From contig NZ_CP011008.1 of assembly GCF_001578185.1 (NCBI RefSeq), forward strand, positions 4,492,001 to 4,556,000: a DNA stretch of 64,000 nucleotides, in the 5' to 3' direction. The position numbers were made by a program, and so were the translations under genes. This document shows, piece after piece, positions 1-8,079 of the stretch; position 1 is the stretch's first letter; each line of letters opens with the position of its first letter. Source of the DNA: Peribacillus simplex. GTDB taxonomy: Bacteria; Bacillota; Bacilli; Bacillales; DSM-1321. The notes beneath the pieces are model-generated. The model was given only the letters and a program-made list of their open reading frames with translations, ran no database searches and was not told where the DNA came from.

Positions 1-389
1 CCCTACACAGCATTTGGTTTCCTTGCTTTTTATCGCTTGTACACCATACTCTTCTAATAAGAAAAGACCGATAGGGTCTCCCGAGTTGCCGTATCATATC
101 GATGTGTAACGTGCCAAGGTCTCTGACTCCAGAGAGGTTTTATCCATCTTGCCCTTAACGAAGGATAAAATGTAGCTTTCTGCTGTGCGTAAAGCATCAG
201 CCCTCTCGATTTACTAACTTTATGGAGCTCAATCCCTTCAACCATTTGGCTTTCGGCCCGCCACCTAACTGTCTACGCTTAAAGACTAAAGTTACCTTTA
301 GCCCTCCAAGACTCGCTACGAGCGAATGGCTAGTTCTTACTCGACGGGAATCCCACCCGCTATATGATACGACCTAGGCTCGGCCGCAC
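1..389 (-). mobile_element. 5' part of a group II intron (copy A), cut by the window edge
   Basis: On the - strand this stretch begins with GTGCGGCCGAGCCTAGG, the typical GTGYG start of a group II intron. It is homologous along its length to the first part of the complete introns at 23337-25277 and 54766-56706. The 5' end at 389 abuts arm Q at exactly the position used by the complete copies. It differs at many more sites from them than they do from each other, so it is an older insertion. The reverse transcriptase, if still present, lies outside the window. Open frames inside it are not genes. Confidence 0.85.
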
Positions 390-412
390 ACGCACCCGTT
401 AGTTTAAGTATA
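390..412 (+). repeat. Arm Q of a cassette-boundary element, split by intron copy A
   Basis: The sequence CGCACCCGTTAGTTTAAG is arm Q with its TTTAAGT extension. The rest of the element should lie left of the window beyond the intron. The Lrp gene to the right ends 27 bases away on the - strand. Confidence 0.8.
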
Positions 413-438
413 TTTATTCACAAACTCCCCATATAACA

Positions 439-849
439 CTATTTATTAATAACAATCGATAATTTATAGTTTGCATGCTCGTTTAACCCTTCTAAAAGTT
501 TATTCATTAGTTCATTCGATGGAAATTTACATTCAAGAAGATAACAGCCATCTCCACTGATTTTATAGTTACGTACAAGGTATTGTTCCTGAGTTTTGAT
601 GAATGATAAATATGGCTGATGGTTAGTGCTTTGTGTAATGATAGTTAGAAAAGCATGTATATAAAATCCCAATTTGACTTGATTAACTTTAATGCCATAT
701 CCCTCAATAACTCCACTATCCTCTAATTTCGCAACTCTGGCTGAAGTAGCTGGACCAGTCAAATGGACTTTCTCACCTAATTTTTTCATCGTGATACGAC
801 TGTTCTTGGATAGTTCATCAAGGATATCCATATCCGTCTTATCTAACAT
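439..849 (-). CDS. Lrp/AsnC-family transcriptional regulator
   Basis: The 136-residue protein opens with an AsnC-type winged helix-turn-helix (LDKTDMDILDELSKNSRITM, then VHLTGPATSARVAKLEDSGV, about residues 1-55) and continues into an AsnC-type ligand-binding half. I placed the start at MLDKTD because GAAAGG sits 10 bases upstream, although the frame is open further. It is a close paralogue, also 136 residues, of the protein at 7552-7962, and the two share the same downstream arm Q extension. Its target is unknown. The paralogue stands beside a divergent metallo-hydrolase/MFS pair, whereas this copy has no such partner and is probably a lone duplicated cassette gene. Confidence 0.85.
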   Translation of the reverse strand: MLDKTDMDILDELSKNSRITMKKLGEKVHLTGPATSARVAKLEDSGVIEGYGIKVNQVKLGFYIHAFLTIITQSTNHQPYLSFIKTQEQYLVRNYKISGDGCYLLECKFPSNELMNKLLEGLNEHANYKLSIVINK

Positions 850-896
850 TTTAATAATCCTTTCATTTTTCACTATGTTGATAAATAATCAGTAAA

Positions 897-936
897 AGCA
901 ACTTTCACAAAAATGGGAAGTTGCTTTTTTTTTTAG
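897..936 (+). terminator. Hairpin with T-run between the Lrp gene and the alarmone synthetase
   Basis: AGCAACTT pairs with AAGTTGCT and is followed by a run of T on the + strand. It is a good intrinsic terminator shape, but no + strand gene runs into it, so it may be a boundary relic. Confidence 0.6.
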
Positions 937-982
937 GGTATCTTGGTTATGATAATAGAATAATAACAGGAGGGCTGTGGAC

Positions 983-1624
983 ATGCTGAAAAAAAAGATG
1001 AAAATCGAGGTTATTCAAAAAGTATTAGACAATTGGAGGGGGTTCTTTTTACCTTACCAAATGGCCCTACATGAATTAGAAAGTGATTTCAAGGTTATTG
1101 ACTTAGAATGGAAAACACAACATGGCTATTCTCCTATTGAACATATGAAAACACGTATGAAAAAATTAAGTTCTTTGGTGGAGAAAATACAAAAAAAAGA
1201 AATTCCTTTAACACAAGAAGCGGTGAGGAATGAAATAAGAGATATTTTGGGAGTTAGAATTGTCACAAGTTTTATTGATGACGTATATATGTTGAAGGAG
1301 CATATCGAGCAACGTGAAGACATTCGAATGATACGCGTAAAGGATTATATTCAGGACCCGAAAATGAGCGGATATAAAAGTTTGCACCTGATTGTAGAAA
1401 CCCAAGTCATCTTATCCAACGAAATAATATGGGTTCCTGCAGAAATACAAATTCGTACTTCCGCTATGGATTTTTGGGCATCCACCGAGCATAAACTAAA
1501 CTATAAATATCAAGGCGAGACTATACCAGAGGATGCTCAAAAGCAGCTAATTGAGCTTGCCAAAGCTTCTTCCTTAATGGATAAAGAAATGTCAAGATTA
1601 AGAACAAAATTACTGGCCAATTAA
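983..1624 (+). CDS. Small alarmone synthetase (RelA/SpoT synthetase domain, YwaC/RelP or YjbM/RelQ type)
   Basis: This 213-residue protein is a single (p)ppGpp synthetase domain, which transfers pyrophosphate from ATP to GDP or GTP in the stringent response. Family hallmarks visible are R-x-KxxxSLxxK around residue 60, GVRIVTSFIDDVY, the GYKSLHLIVE strand and EIQIRTSAMDFWASTEHKL with the catalytic region Glu-Gln-Arg. There is no HD hydrolase domain and no TGS/ACT tail, and the length fits the 210-residue class. Start ATG 983 was preferred over GTG 977 because AGGAGG lies nine bases before it. It is one of the few + strand genes in the array. Confidence 0.9.
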   Translation: MLKKKMKIEVIQKVLDNWRGFFLPYQMALHELESDFKVIDLEWKTQHGYSPIEHMKTRMKKLSSLVEKIQKKEIPLTQEAVRNEIRDILGVRIVTSFIDDVYMLKEHIEQREDIRMIRVKDYIQDPKMSGYKSLHLIVETQVILSNEIIWVPAEIQIRTSAMDFWASTEHKLNYKYQGETIPEDAQKQLIELAKASSLMDKEMSRLRTKLLAN

Positions 1625-1690
1625 GCAAACAATCGTGACACCTTTCTCATTTCAACCTTAAGTCAATCTGACAAATAAAAACACTTAGTC
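1625..1690. other. Short gap downstream of the alarmone synthetase
   Basis: I see no gene and no clear terminator here; it ends at the recombinase scrap. Confidence 0.4.
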
Positions 1691-1831
<141 letters not shown>

Positions 1832-1985
1832 TTAACGGACGTTAAAAGTAGTTGATTTTATAAAAAAATGCCCCGTTCGCAAAAATGTACTTTTACGAAC
1901 GACAGGAACAACGCTATACCTCCCATTTCGGAAATTTTATACTCTAAGAGAATTCCAACCTAAAAAGTCGCTCTCCTCTACGTGA

Positions 1986-2090
1986 ACTGACCCCATAAAG
2001 TTAGACAGGTTATTTCGTTAGGCAGCCCGTTGGGTATGAACTCGGTATTGTACCGGGCTCATACCTTTTAATTTACCTTTATCATATGTC
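1986..2090 (-). pseudogene. IS3-family transposase C-terminal scrap with terminal repeat
   Basis: The - strand reads YDKGKLKGMSPVQYRVHTQ..AA and stop, the usual C-terminus of IS3-family OrfB. It is followed by TGACCCCATAAAGTTAGAC, a typical IS3-group end. The rest of the element is gone. It is not related in sequence to the complete IS at 5301. Confidence 0.75.
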
Positions 2091-2158
2091 ACAGTTTTTG
2101 TTTAAAAAGAGGGAGCAAGACAAAAAATGTATGATTATATAAAGAATCATACTTTTAA

Positions 2159-2210
2159 AAGGCCACCAATTGGCGGCCTTCTTTGGCGCTAACACACCCG
2201 TTAGTTTAAG
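2159..2210 (+). repeat. Cassette-boundary element lacking arm P (hairpin + Q)
   Basis: GGCCACC..GGCGGCC forms the hairpin and CTAACACACCCGTTAGTT is arm Q. Read on the - strand this is stop of the GNAT gene, arm Q, hairpin and T-run, so it should also terminate the GNAT transcript. Arm P was lost, probably with the IS3 scrap. Confidence 0.8.
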
Positions 2211-2229
2211 TGTTAGACATCACAAATTA

Positions 2230-2679
2230 TTAAAAAATATTTAATTCTAGAAATTCATCAGTTTCCATAAAACCAAACTTCTTATACACTGGTCTACCCA
2301 TTTTTGAAGCCCCAAGCCATATTTTTGAAATACCTGAAATCTTAACTTCATCAACTAATTTAGTTAACAGCTTTGTTGCGATTCCTTGCCCACGATAATT
2401 TTCATTAGTATACATATTTGTGATATAAGCCTTTTTTCCAGTCTTATTGGTGTAACAAGGTGGAAATTCATAAAAAATTACTGCACCACAAGCTATAATT
2501 TCTTCATTATCCTCCACTAGCCATTGAATTAAAGTACCATCACTTAGTTTATTTTTAAAGAAAACATATAGTTCTCTATCAATATCTATATTAGGTTCTA
2601 TCCCCTCATCAACTAATTGCTTTTTTCTTAACTCGACCAATTTATCAATATCATCGATATTTGCTTTACGATATTTCAA
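2230..2679 (-). CDS. GNAT-family N-acetyltransferase
   Basis: This 149-residue protein has the single-domain GNAT layout, with the acetyl-CoA-binding signature ENYRGQGIATKLLTKLV (R/QxxGxG/A) near residues 95-112 and the C-terminal KFGF motif. It transfers acetyl from acetyl-CoA to an unknown small substrate. The TTG start follows AAAGGAG with good spacing. It is a typical single-gene cassette cargo, ending beside arm Q. Confidence 0.88.
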   Translation of the reverse strand: MKYRKANIDDIDKLVELRKKQLVDEGIEPNIDIDRELYVFFKNKLSDGTLIQWLVEDNEEIIACGAVIFYEFPPCYTNKTGKKAYITNMYTNENYRGQGIATKLLTKLVDEVKISGISKIWLGASKMGRPVYKKFGFMETDEFLELNIF

Positions 2680-2741
2680 CTTCTCACAACTCCTTTATAA
2701 AATTACAACTGACCAGCCCCATAGCATAATTAATTCTCATC

Positions 2742-2752
2742 ATTTTACCATT
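2742..2752 (-). promoter_or_regulatory. TGGTAAAAT-type extended -10 box before the GNAT gene
   Basis: The - strand carries AATGGTAAAATG about 65 bases upstream of the GNAT start. It matches an extended -10 (TGnTAAAAT). The same box recurs at 2803, 11536, 15600 and 50174, each on the gene side of arm P. I see no strong -35. Confidence 0.4.
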
Positions 2753-2802
2753 GATTCTTATTAAACTAAACAAAAAAAGGTAAAAGTTCCCTCACTTTAT
2801 TT

Positions 2803-2813
2803 ATTTTACCATA
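2803..2813 (-). promoter_or_regulatory. TATGGTAAAAT box downstream of arm P
   Basis: The box TTTTATGGTAAAATAAA on the - strand lies 22 bases on the gene side of arm P at 2835. A second degenerate arm P lies between it and the GNAT gene at about 2707-2729. It is a likely cassette-borne promoter. Confidence 0.45.
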
Positions 2814-2834
2814 AAAGACCATTTCCCTTATGTT

Positions 2835-2860
2835 ACTAACCTGCCCCGTTAGTGACATAA
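2835..2860 (+). repeat. Arm P of a cassette-boundary element
   Basis: ACTAACCTGCCCCGTTAGT is followed by GACATAAGG. The hairpin and Q that should follow have been replaced by a Tn3-type end, so the element is truncated. Confidence 0.85.
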
Positions 2861-2931
2861 GGATTTTTAAACAACATTATTATTTTTTAATGACTTTATT
2901 ATAAATTAAACAACTTTATTATCTCTGTACA

Positions 2932-2967
2932 GTAGCGTCAGGAAAATGCGGATTTACAACGTTAAGG
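2932..2967 (+). mobile_element. Tn3-type terminal inverted repeat remnant
   Basis: GTAGCGTCAGGAAAATGCGG...ACGTTAAGG matches, over about 35 bases, the end at 28906-28943. A Tn3-family end normally starts GGGG and finishes ACGCTAAG. No transposase remains. Confidence 0.6.
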
Positions 2968-2985
2968 AAGTTTCAATATTAAAAA

Positions 2986-3026
2986 ACCTAATTTCTCAGC
3001 ATTACAATGAGAAATTAGGTTTTTTC
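2986..3026. terminator. Bidirectional terminator downstream of the DinB gene
   Basis: AACCTAATTTCTC pairs with GAGAAATTAGGTT, flanked by A-run and T-run, so it works on either strand. It lies 17 bases beyond the stop of the - strand DinB gene. Confidence 0.8.
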
Positions 3027-3042
3027 ATTAATAGAAAAAGAC

Positions 3043-3552
3043 TTATAAGTATTTATCACTAATCACTTTCATATGGTGTAACTCGTGCCCGACAATGCCA
3101 TATGCAAAGGTACCTATCGAAACTGGGCTGTTCATTACAGTTCCATTACGATCCCACGCTGCATCATCAATGGTTGAAATAAGACTTAACGTGTTGGAGC
3201 GTACCGTGTCTAAACCAGCTAGTAGCTGCTCCCAGGATAATTTGTTGAAGTTTGCCGCAGAAACGTATTGATCCTGATCCATTGCTGGGAGTGGTGCACT
3301 TTCATTTCGAGCAATGGCAAGCATTCGATACGACATCACACGTTCCGCGTCGGCCATATGCCCAATCACTTCTTTTAAAGTCCATTTCCCTGGTGCGTAC
3401 GCCTTCCTTGCTGTCTCCTCTGATATGCTGCTCAAGAGGGTAATGGTCTTAGTTCGTTGCTTACTAAGTATTTCTTCAATATCTCCATCTGGCACAAGAC
3501 TAACATACCTATCATACTCTGGATTTTCAATAGATAATGGTCGTGGACGCAC
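3043..3552 (-). CDS. DinB-family protein (four-helix, probable metal-dependent thiol transferase)
   Basis: The 169-residue protein shows the DinB fold signature: W-T-L-K-E-V-I-G-H-M-A-D-A-E near residue 60 and G-H-E-L-H-H-M near the C-terminus, which supply the three metal-binding histidines. Bacillus members of the family include bacillithiol-dependent transferases. I chose the GTG start because AGGAGG lies six bases before it; an upstream ATG overlaps that ribosome site. A bidirectional terminator follows it, so it looks like an independent unit. Confidence 0.85.
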   Translation of the reverse strand: MRPRPLSIENPEYDRYVSLVPDGDIEEILSKQRTKTITLLSSISEETARKAYAPGKWTLKEVIGHMADAERVMSYRMLAIARNESAPLPAMDQDQYVSAANFNKLSWEQLLAGLDTVRSNTLSLISTIDDAAWDRNGTVMNSPVSIGTFAYGIVGHELHHMKVISDKYL

Positions 3553-3748
3553 AAGAATCCTCCTCATCGGAATAGTTAATTATGGTTCTAGGCTAATATT
3601 CGACTGTCAAGAAGATATTTCCTTTATTTGATATTTAATTTCATTACCGCAAAATATTTGCAAATTAAACAACTTTATTATCTCTGTACAACTGATTTAT
3701 GCAGTTAACATAATACAGATAATAATGGATTAGTTCACTTTTTATTCC
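3553..3748. other. Leader region between arm P at 3749 and DinB
   Basis: This A+T-rich stretch contains an internal repeat of about 25 bases (AACTTTATTATCTCTGTACA at 3670) also found at 2911, next to the Tn3 end. I see no gene. Confidence 0.4.
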
Positions 3749-3786
3749 ACTAACCTGCCCCGATAGTTGCATAATCGAGTAGGGGG
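3749..3786 (+). repeat. Arm P with a possible group II intron 3' scar
   Basis: ACTAACCTGCCCCGATAGTT and GCATAA form arm P. The next bases TCGAGTAGGGGG match the 3' end of the introns at 40431 (ATCGAGTAGG) and 23337 (GTCGAGTAG) and start within a base or two of the position where the 40431 intron sits. Confidence 0.65.
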
Positions 3787-3794
3787 AAAATAAG

Positions 3795-3869
3795 TTAGAT
3801 AATAGCAATTGCAGAAAATGACAGAGCTATAAAACATAACATAAAAGATTTTTTTCGCTTACTATTCAA
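3795..3869 (-). CDS. Possible 24-residue membrane peptide
   Basis: The frame reads MNSKRKKSFMLCFIALSFSA then four more residues, a basic head followed by one hydrophobic segment. A GAGAGGG site lies upstream of the TTG. It sits in its own interval between arms, but its size makes it weak. Confidence 0.3.
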   Translation of the reverse strand: MNSKRKKSFMLCFIALSFSAIAII

Positions 3870-3971
3870 ACCAACGTTCCCTCTCAAATCCTTTCTTAAT
3901 AACCAAAACTATAAAATAGCCAGAAATATAATTCTTCCATTAAACTCCCTAAAAAGGGCATTACCACCGTT

Positions 3972-3994
3972 CAGTAACGCATTTAGTTTAAGTA
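3972..3994 (+). repeat. Degenerate arm Q
   Basis: AGTAACGCATTTAGTTTAAG is a Q variant with the TTTAAGTACAATTCTTCACAA extension seen after several Q arms. It marks the 3' end of the lipoprotein unit. Confidence 0.65.
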
Positions 3995-4077
3995 CAATTC
4001 TTCACAAACTACCAGCTAGTTTAATTCAATAAGAAGATATAACGTACTGTTGACGAAATTGTTGTATGGTTATGTTT

Positions 4078-4530
4078 TTAATTATCGTGATTAGATAGGT
4101 ATTCTGCTACATCTTTTGGAACTTTAAAATTTAAATTTAGTTTCTTGGTTCTAAGCTCAATATAAGGACTATCTTTATATGTAATAATTGTAGCGATTTG
4201 TTTAAGTTCCTTTTTAACTGTAATAGGCTCTCCAAGTTTGACTGTACCCTCTTGGTACATCTTATAAATATACCCTTTAGCTGAATTTGAAGGAATATCT
4301 ACAATACTCCATTTATCAACTTCTAGTGCATTAACAAATTCACTTACATCTTCTTGATTGTCTATAACGTTTAAAACCGATTCTGGATTTTCTTCTGACG
4401 ATATTTCTATCTTTTGGGCTCTATCAAGCCCAGGATCTTCTTTCAAATCTTCTTTTTCTATACTACATCCGAATAAAAATATAGATACGCTAAAAGCAAA
4501 TATAAATTTCATACAAACTTTTTTAATAAT
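4078..4530 (-). CDS. Putative lipoprotein, start codon ATT
   Basis: The protein is a secreted lipoprotein with a lipobox LFGC after a short hydrophobic stretch (FIFAFSVSIFLFGC), followed by a charged region and a globular domain of about 110 residues that I do not recognise. A strong GGAGGGGGG site lies about ten bases before ATT-ATT-AAA-AAA, which would give a normal KKVCMKF signal head. The next ATG is at 4512, too far from the ribosome site. The start looks like ATG changed to ATT, as in two other cassette genes. Confidence 0.7.
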   Translation of the reverse strand: MIKKVCMKFIFAFSVSIFLFGCSIEKEDLKEDPGLDRAQKIEISSEENPESVLNVIDNQEDVSEFVNALEVDKWSIVDIPSNSAKGYIYKMYQEGTVKLGEPITVKKELKQIATIITYKDSPYIELRTKKLNLNFKVPKDVAEYLSNHDN

Positions 4531-4641
4531 TGTTGTCCCCCCTCCAAGAATCAGAACCATACTCATTTACCAGACCAAGAAAATTTTAACATTTATTGAT
4601 TATTATTACTATACCTCTACAGTCTAATAAATAACTTCACT

Positions 4642-4727
4642 TAAGCTATCCTGCTCCTTTAGTTCCATAAAAAAAGAGCTGCCTTAAAGACAGCTCCGAT
4701 CTTCAGCTAACGCATGCGTTAGTTGCA
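4642..4727 (+). repeat. Complete cassette-boundary element (A type)
   Basis: Arm P (AGCTATCCTGCTCCTTTAGT, CCATAA), hairpin GAGCTG..CAGCTC at 4676-4696, the CGATCTTCAG linker and arm Q (CTAACGCATGCGTTAGTT) follow in order. No - strand gene follows Q closely. Confidence 0.88.
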
Positions 4728-5116
4728 TAAGTAAGAGGTTTGAAAAAATAGCCTGTGTATATCTGAACGATGAATAACTTACCTATTTTCTTGTGTTTGT
4801 TTGCACCATTACAAAAAATTCAGAAAAACGTAACTAAGTTTATATATTCATCAAAAAATACGTTAGAAACATTGATATATTAACAATTTTATAGATTGCA
4901 GTTTATTTAAACTATCGCAATTGACTAGAATCGATTTACAACCATTTAGAAACGTAACCAAACCGTAACCATTTTTATAAAGAACTCGTCCAACGTAAAA
5001 TTGAAAGTATGAATTAAAGCAGCCGTTTCTATATTGGAATGCGTTGCTTTATTTTTTATTGGAGCATATCAGAAATGTTTTAGCTGTGGTAAGAAAACTA
5101 CTAGCAATAAAAGTTA
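4728..5116. other. Gene-poor stretch
   Basis: It is A+T-rich with no convincing frame. A hairpin at about 5017-5063 (AAAGCA..TTGCTTT followed by T-rich sequence) may be a terminator relic. Confidence 0.4.
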
Positions 5117-5265
5117 TTAAGCTAAACGCTGGTAGCTTGCTACATACCAACTATGCTTATTAATCAGCTTTGTGTGTTCAGAAAACCATTCTAAGCGATT
5201 TTCAAACTTTCTAATGATGATTGATTAGCTAATTTCGTCTAAGGCTAACTCATCATCTATCTATT
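5117..5265 (-). pseudogene. C-terminal fragment of an unrecognised protein
   Basis: The - strand reads IRKFENRLEWFSEHTKLIN then KHSWYVASYQRLA and stop, with an in-frame stop shortly upstream. Its amphipathic, coding-like character suggests a gene tail, but I cannot assign the family. Confidence 0.4.
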
Positions 5266-5321
5266 TTTTTATATAAAGAAATGGATTTGAGTCAATATTT
5301 TGGACACAAAAAAGTTAAATC

Positions 5322-6137
5322 TTAAGCTGCATTTCTAATTTGGTCTTCAATGGCTTGTGGAGTTTTATATCCTAAGCTGCTGTGAATTCTTTTTCGGTTA
5401 TACCAACCTTCAATAAATTGGAATATCGCTAATTTAGCTGTTTGGTAATCTAGATACTGGACGTGGTTGACTTCTTCCTTTTTTAATATCGCATGAAAGG
5501 ATTCAATACAGGCATTATCGTACGGGCAACCTTTCTGACTAAAGGATTGCTTAATATGATGATTCTGAGTATGTTGAGTGAACTCACTGCTTGTATATTG
5601 TGAGCCAAGATCCGTATGAAGAACTAAGCCCTCCGAGGGCTTTTGTGAAGAGTGAGCGTTATCGAAAGCTTTTATGACCAGTTCTGTCGTCATAGAACGT
5701 GAAAAGGAATACCCTACTATTTTCTTTGAATGAAGATCCAATACAGAAGCTAAATAACACCATCCGTCTTTTAACGTGTGGATATACGTAATATCAGCTA
5801 CCCATTTCTCATTAATGGTCTGGGTGGTAAAGTCTCGTTTAAGCAAATTATCTAACTGAATAACTTTTTCTTTAGATGGATAAGGACGGTATTTTTTCTT
5901 CGTGATAGAACGAATACTCGCCTTGCTCATTAAGCGTTGAACACGCTTTAGACTGAGGGAAAATCCTTTGGTTAATAGGATTTGATGTATCTTAGGAGCA
6001 CCATACCGTCCCTTGCTTTCTAGGTAAATGAGATTAATTTTATTCGTTAGTTCTTTGTTTTCCTGTTCGCGATTGGATACTACAAGTTGAAGAGACTGAT
6101 AATGGCTGCTTCTTGGGATTTCTAATACTTCACACAT
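5322..6137 (-). CDS. IS3-family transposase OrfB (integrase catalytic domain)
   Basis: The DDE residues are visible: Asp in WVADITY, Asp in LHTDLGSQYTS and Glu in CIESFHAILKKE. The N-terminus carries the HTH_21 region (YGAPKIHQIL). The frame stays open upstream of the ATG (ITETDLTEFIEENRNLYPVQ), so it is most likely made as an OrfAB fusion through a -1 shift on A6 at 6200-6205. The tail HSSLGYKTPQAIE is intact, so the protein could be active. Confidence 0.92.
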   Translation of the reverse strand: MCEVLEIPRSSHYQSLQLVVSNREQENKELTNKINLIYLESKGRYGAPKIHQILLTKGFSLSLKRVQRLMSKASIRSITKKKYRPYPSKEKVIQLDNLLKRDFTTQTINEKWVADITYIHTLKDGWCYLASVLDLHSKKIVGYSFSRSMTTELVIKAFDNAHSSQKPSEGLVLHTDLGSQYTSSEFTQHTQNHHIKQSFSQKGCPYDNACIESFHAILKKEEVNHVQYLDYQTAKLAIFQFIEGWYNRKRIHSSLGYKTPQAIEDQIRNAA

Positions 6138-6196
6138 TCTCTGTACAGGGTATAGATTCCTATTTTCCTCGATAAATTCGGTAAGATCTGTCTCGG

Positions 6197-6481
6197 TTAT
6201 TTTTTCGCGAATATGGCCATAGCCTTTTTTAAGATTTCAACTTCCTGCTTTAACCGAAGGTTTTCCTTCTGTATGGCGGCTAATTCCTTTGGAGTCATAG
6301 ACTCTTCCCCTAAACCGATAGGGGTAAATTCTTTAACCCATTTATAAATAGTTACGTCTGATACACCATATTCGCCACTTAATTCTCTTACTGAATTACC
6401 CGAGTGATAAAGATCTACAATAGTCTTCTTGAATTCATTATTATATTTTTTACCTGTATTCTTACGTTCCAAAACGGACAC
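6197..6481 (-). CDS. IS3-family transposase OrfA (HTH domain)
   Basis: This 94-residue protein has an HTH_Tnp_1 domain (NEFKKTIVDLYHSGNSVREL, then YGVSDVTIYKWVKEF) and a leucine-zipper-like tail (LAAIQKENLRLKQEVEIL). It ends at a slippery A run that leads into OrfB. Confidence 0.92.
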   Translation of the reverse strand: MSVLERKNTGKKYNNEFKKTIVDLYHSGNSVRELSGEYGVSDVTIYKWVKEFTPIGLGEESMTPKELAAIQKENLRLKQEVEILKKAMAIFAKK

Positions 6482-6662
6482 ATCCTCTCAAAAATCATTG
6501 TAAGGACTTAACTAAAATGTGTCCATGAAACTATACTAACTCCAGAAATCCATAATTGCGTAAACCTCGTAAACCTTTTAACCTATAAACGTGATATAGT
6601 AGGTTTTTTTATAGGTTTACTCATTGGTTTCCCTTTAAGTTATTAGAAGTAAATTCAGCGCA

Positions 6663-6959
6663 TTGGGATTCCCTGATTTCCTTGAGTGTGGGGTGTTGAG
6701 AAAGTATCTTGCTGAAAAGATCGAGACTTATCTTTTTATTCAGCTACCTAAGCCAAGTGAGTATCCAAATGTTTTAAAAATTTCTGCTGGAGATTACTGG
6801 TGTATCCAAAATAACGGCTGGTCTATTGATTCTGCTACTGAAATTTTTAGTGAGGAATGGATATCTGATGACGGGTTTTTTGTCATCGAATCTGAAATTT
6901 ATGGGAATAATAAACTCTATCATCAATTGAAAAAAGAACTTCGAATAAGAAAAACATAG
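6663..6959 (+). pseudogene. C-terminal fragment, probably of a MerR-family regulator with GyrI-like effector domain
   Basis: The 98 residues contain GVLRKYLAEKIETYLFIQLP and ISAGDYWCIQNNGWSIDSA. They resemble the drug-binding half of BmrR-type regulators. There is no ribosome site and no DNA-binding domain, so it is a 5'-truncated remnant. The family call rests on recall of the motif only. Confidence 0.4.
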
Positions 6960-6986
6960 GGAGATTTTAGTCTTCCTATGTTTTCA
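6950..6986. terminator. Terminator between converging frames
   Basis: AAAACATAGGGAGA pairs with TCTTCCTATGTTTT. It serves the + strand fragment and possibly the - strand small gene at 6993. Confidence 0.65.
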
Positions 6987-6992
6987 TTCATA

Positions 6993-7142
6993 TTATTTAT
7001 CTGTTTGTTTTTGCTTCTTTTTCAAATACTCCGCACGTATTTTTTCAAGGTGCTGCTTTTTATCAAATTTGGCAGGCGCCTGTTTTTCATGAAACTTTGT
7101 CACAGCTACCTTACCTTTGGTATCCAATTGATATTTTCCCAC
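6993..7142 (-). CDS. Small basic conserved-looking protein (49 residues)
   Basis: The GTG-started frame reads MGKYQLDTKGKVAVTKFHEK, then QAPAKFDKKQHLEKIRAEYL and a lysine-rich tail. AGGTGA lies five bases before this GTG; another in-frame GTG at 7151 is possible. The sequence is hydrophilic, strongly charged and coding-like. I do not know its function. Confidence 0.6.
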   Translation of the reverse strand: MGKYQLDTKGKVAVTKFHEKQAPAKFDKKQHLEKIRAEYLKKKQKQTDK

Positions 7143-7499
7143 TTTGTTCACCTACTTTTCTTGTCTTTAAAGAGAATCTATTCATTAAATATAATATACC
7201 TTATTTTACTGAAGTAAACCTTATTACTTTATTAGTGTACTGCTACCTTTGCATATATCAGTAAAAACATTAAAAACTTAGTAAAATAATTCATCCAATT
7301 GTTCGGTAAATAAGGTTTAAAATATTAAAACAATCTAAGTCTACTCCAGCTTTTAAATGGTTCTTAATGCTAATAACCAATACGTTCTCGATGATTTCAA
7401 ATTTAGGTTTCTGAGTGCAAATATTGTTTTTTTGCACAGTCTTTTTACTACTTGTTTAAAAAAATCTACATCCCCAATATTTTTCTCCAAAAAATCACC
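7143..7499. other. Intergenic stretch before the second Lrp cassette
   Basis: No gene is supported here. The sequence is A+T-rich and has no hairpin or arm P before the arm Q at 7500. Confidence 0.4.
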
Positions 7500-7522
7500 C
7501 TAACACACCCGTTAGTTTAAGT
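7500..7522 (+). repeat. Arm Q
   Basis: CTAACACACCCGTTAGTT is followed by the TTTAAGTATATTTGTTCACAAACTC extension, nearly the same as after the Q at 390. No hairpin or P precedes it. Confidence 0.8.
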
Positions 7523-7551
7523 ATATTTGTTCACAAACTCCCCATATTGCA

Positions 7552-7962
7552 CTATTTATTAATAACAATTGATAATTTATAATTTGCATGCTCGTTTAAG
7601 TCTTCCAAAAATTGATTTAAAAGTTCATTTGATGGAAATTTGCATTCGAGTAGATAACAGCCATCTCCACTGATTTTATAGTTATTTATGATGTATTGTT
7701 CTCGTGTTTTTATGAACGACAGATAAGGTTGGTGATAAGTGCTTTGTGTAATGATAGTAATAAAAGCATGGATAAAACAACCTAATTTTAGTTGATTAAT
7801 TTTAATGGCATATCCCTCAATCACTCCATTATCCTCCAATTTAGCAACTCTAGATGCAGCTGCTTGACCAGTCAAATGGACTTTCTCCCCCAATTCTTTC
7901 ATCGTGATTCGACTGTTTTTGGATAGTTCATGTAAGATACCCATATCCGTATTATCTAACAT
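7552..7962 (-). CDS. Lrp/AsnC-family transcriptional regulator (paralogue of 439-849)
   Basis: The 136-residue AsnC-type protein has a wHTH (LDNTDMGILHELSKNSRITM, LTGQAAASRVAKLEDNGV) and a RAM-like C-terminal half. It is divergent from the metallo-hydrolase and MFS genes and so is the likely regulator of that pair through the 117-base interval. Its similarity to the first Lrp gene, including flanking non-coding sequence, shows that a whole unit was duplicated. Confidence 0.88.
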   Translation of the reverse strand: MLDNTDMGILHELSKNSRITMKELGEKVHLTGQAAASRVAKLEDNGVIEGYAIKINQLKLGCFIHAFITIITQSTYHQPYLSFIKTREQYIINNYKISGDGCYLLECKFPSNELLNQFLEDLNEHANYKLSIVINK

Positions 7963-8079
7963 TTATTCAAATCCTTTCAATTATCAAGTCAAAGGGCCAA
8001 AAGACTTGATTTTATCTATGTATTTGCTAATTGTCCATAGTATAAACTATACGTAGATTAAAGAATAGGAGCGATAAAA

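Larger units (their letters stand above)
5301..6525 (-). mobile_element. IS3-family insertion sequence (IS150-like), complete
   Basis: The 1,225-bp element has imperfect ends TGGACACAAAAAAGTTAA and TGGACACATTTTAGTTAA (inverted) and two - strand frames typical of IS3: orfA and orfB with a slippery A run between them. I see no clear target duplication. It is not inserted in a boundary element. Confidence 0.9.

Noticed and set aside
54..245. 63-residue - strand frame at the window start
   Set aside because: It lies within ribozyme sequence of a group II intron and equivalent frames are not kept in the other copies.
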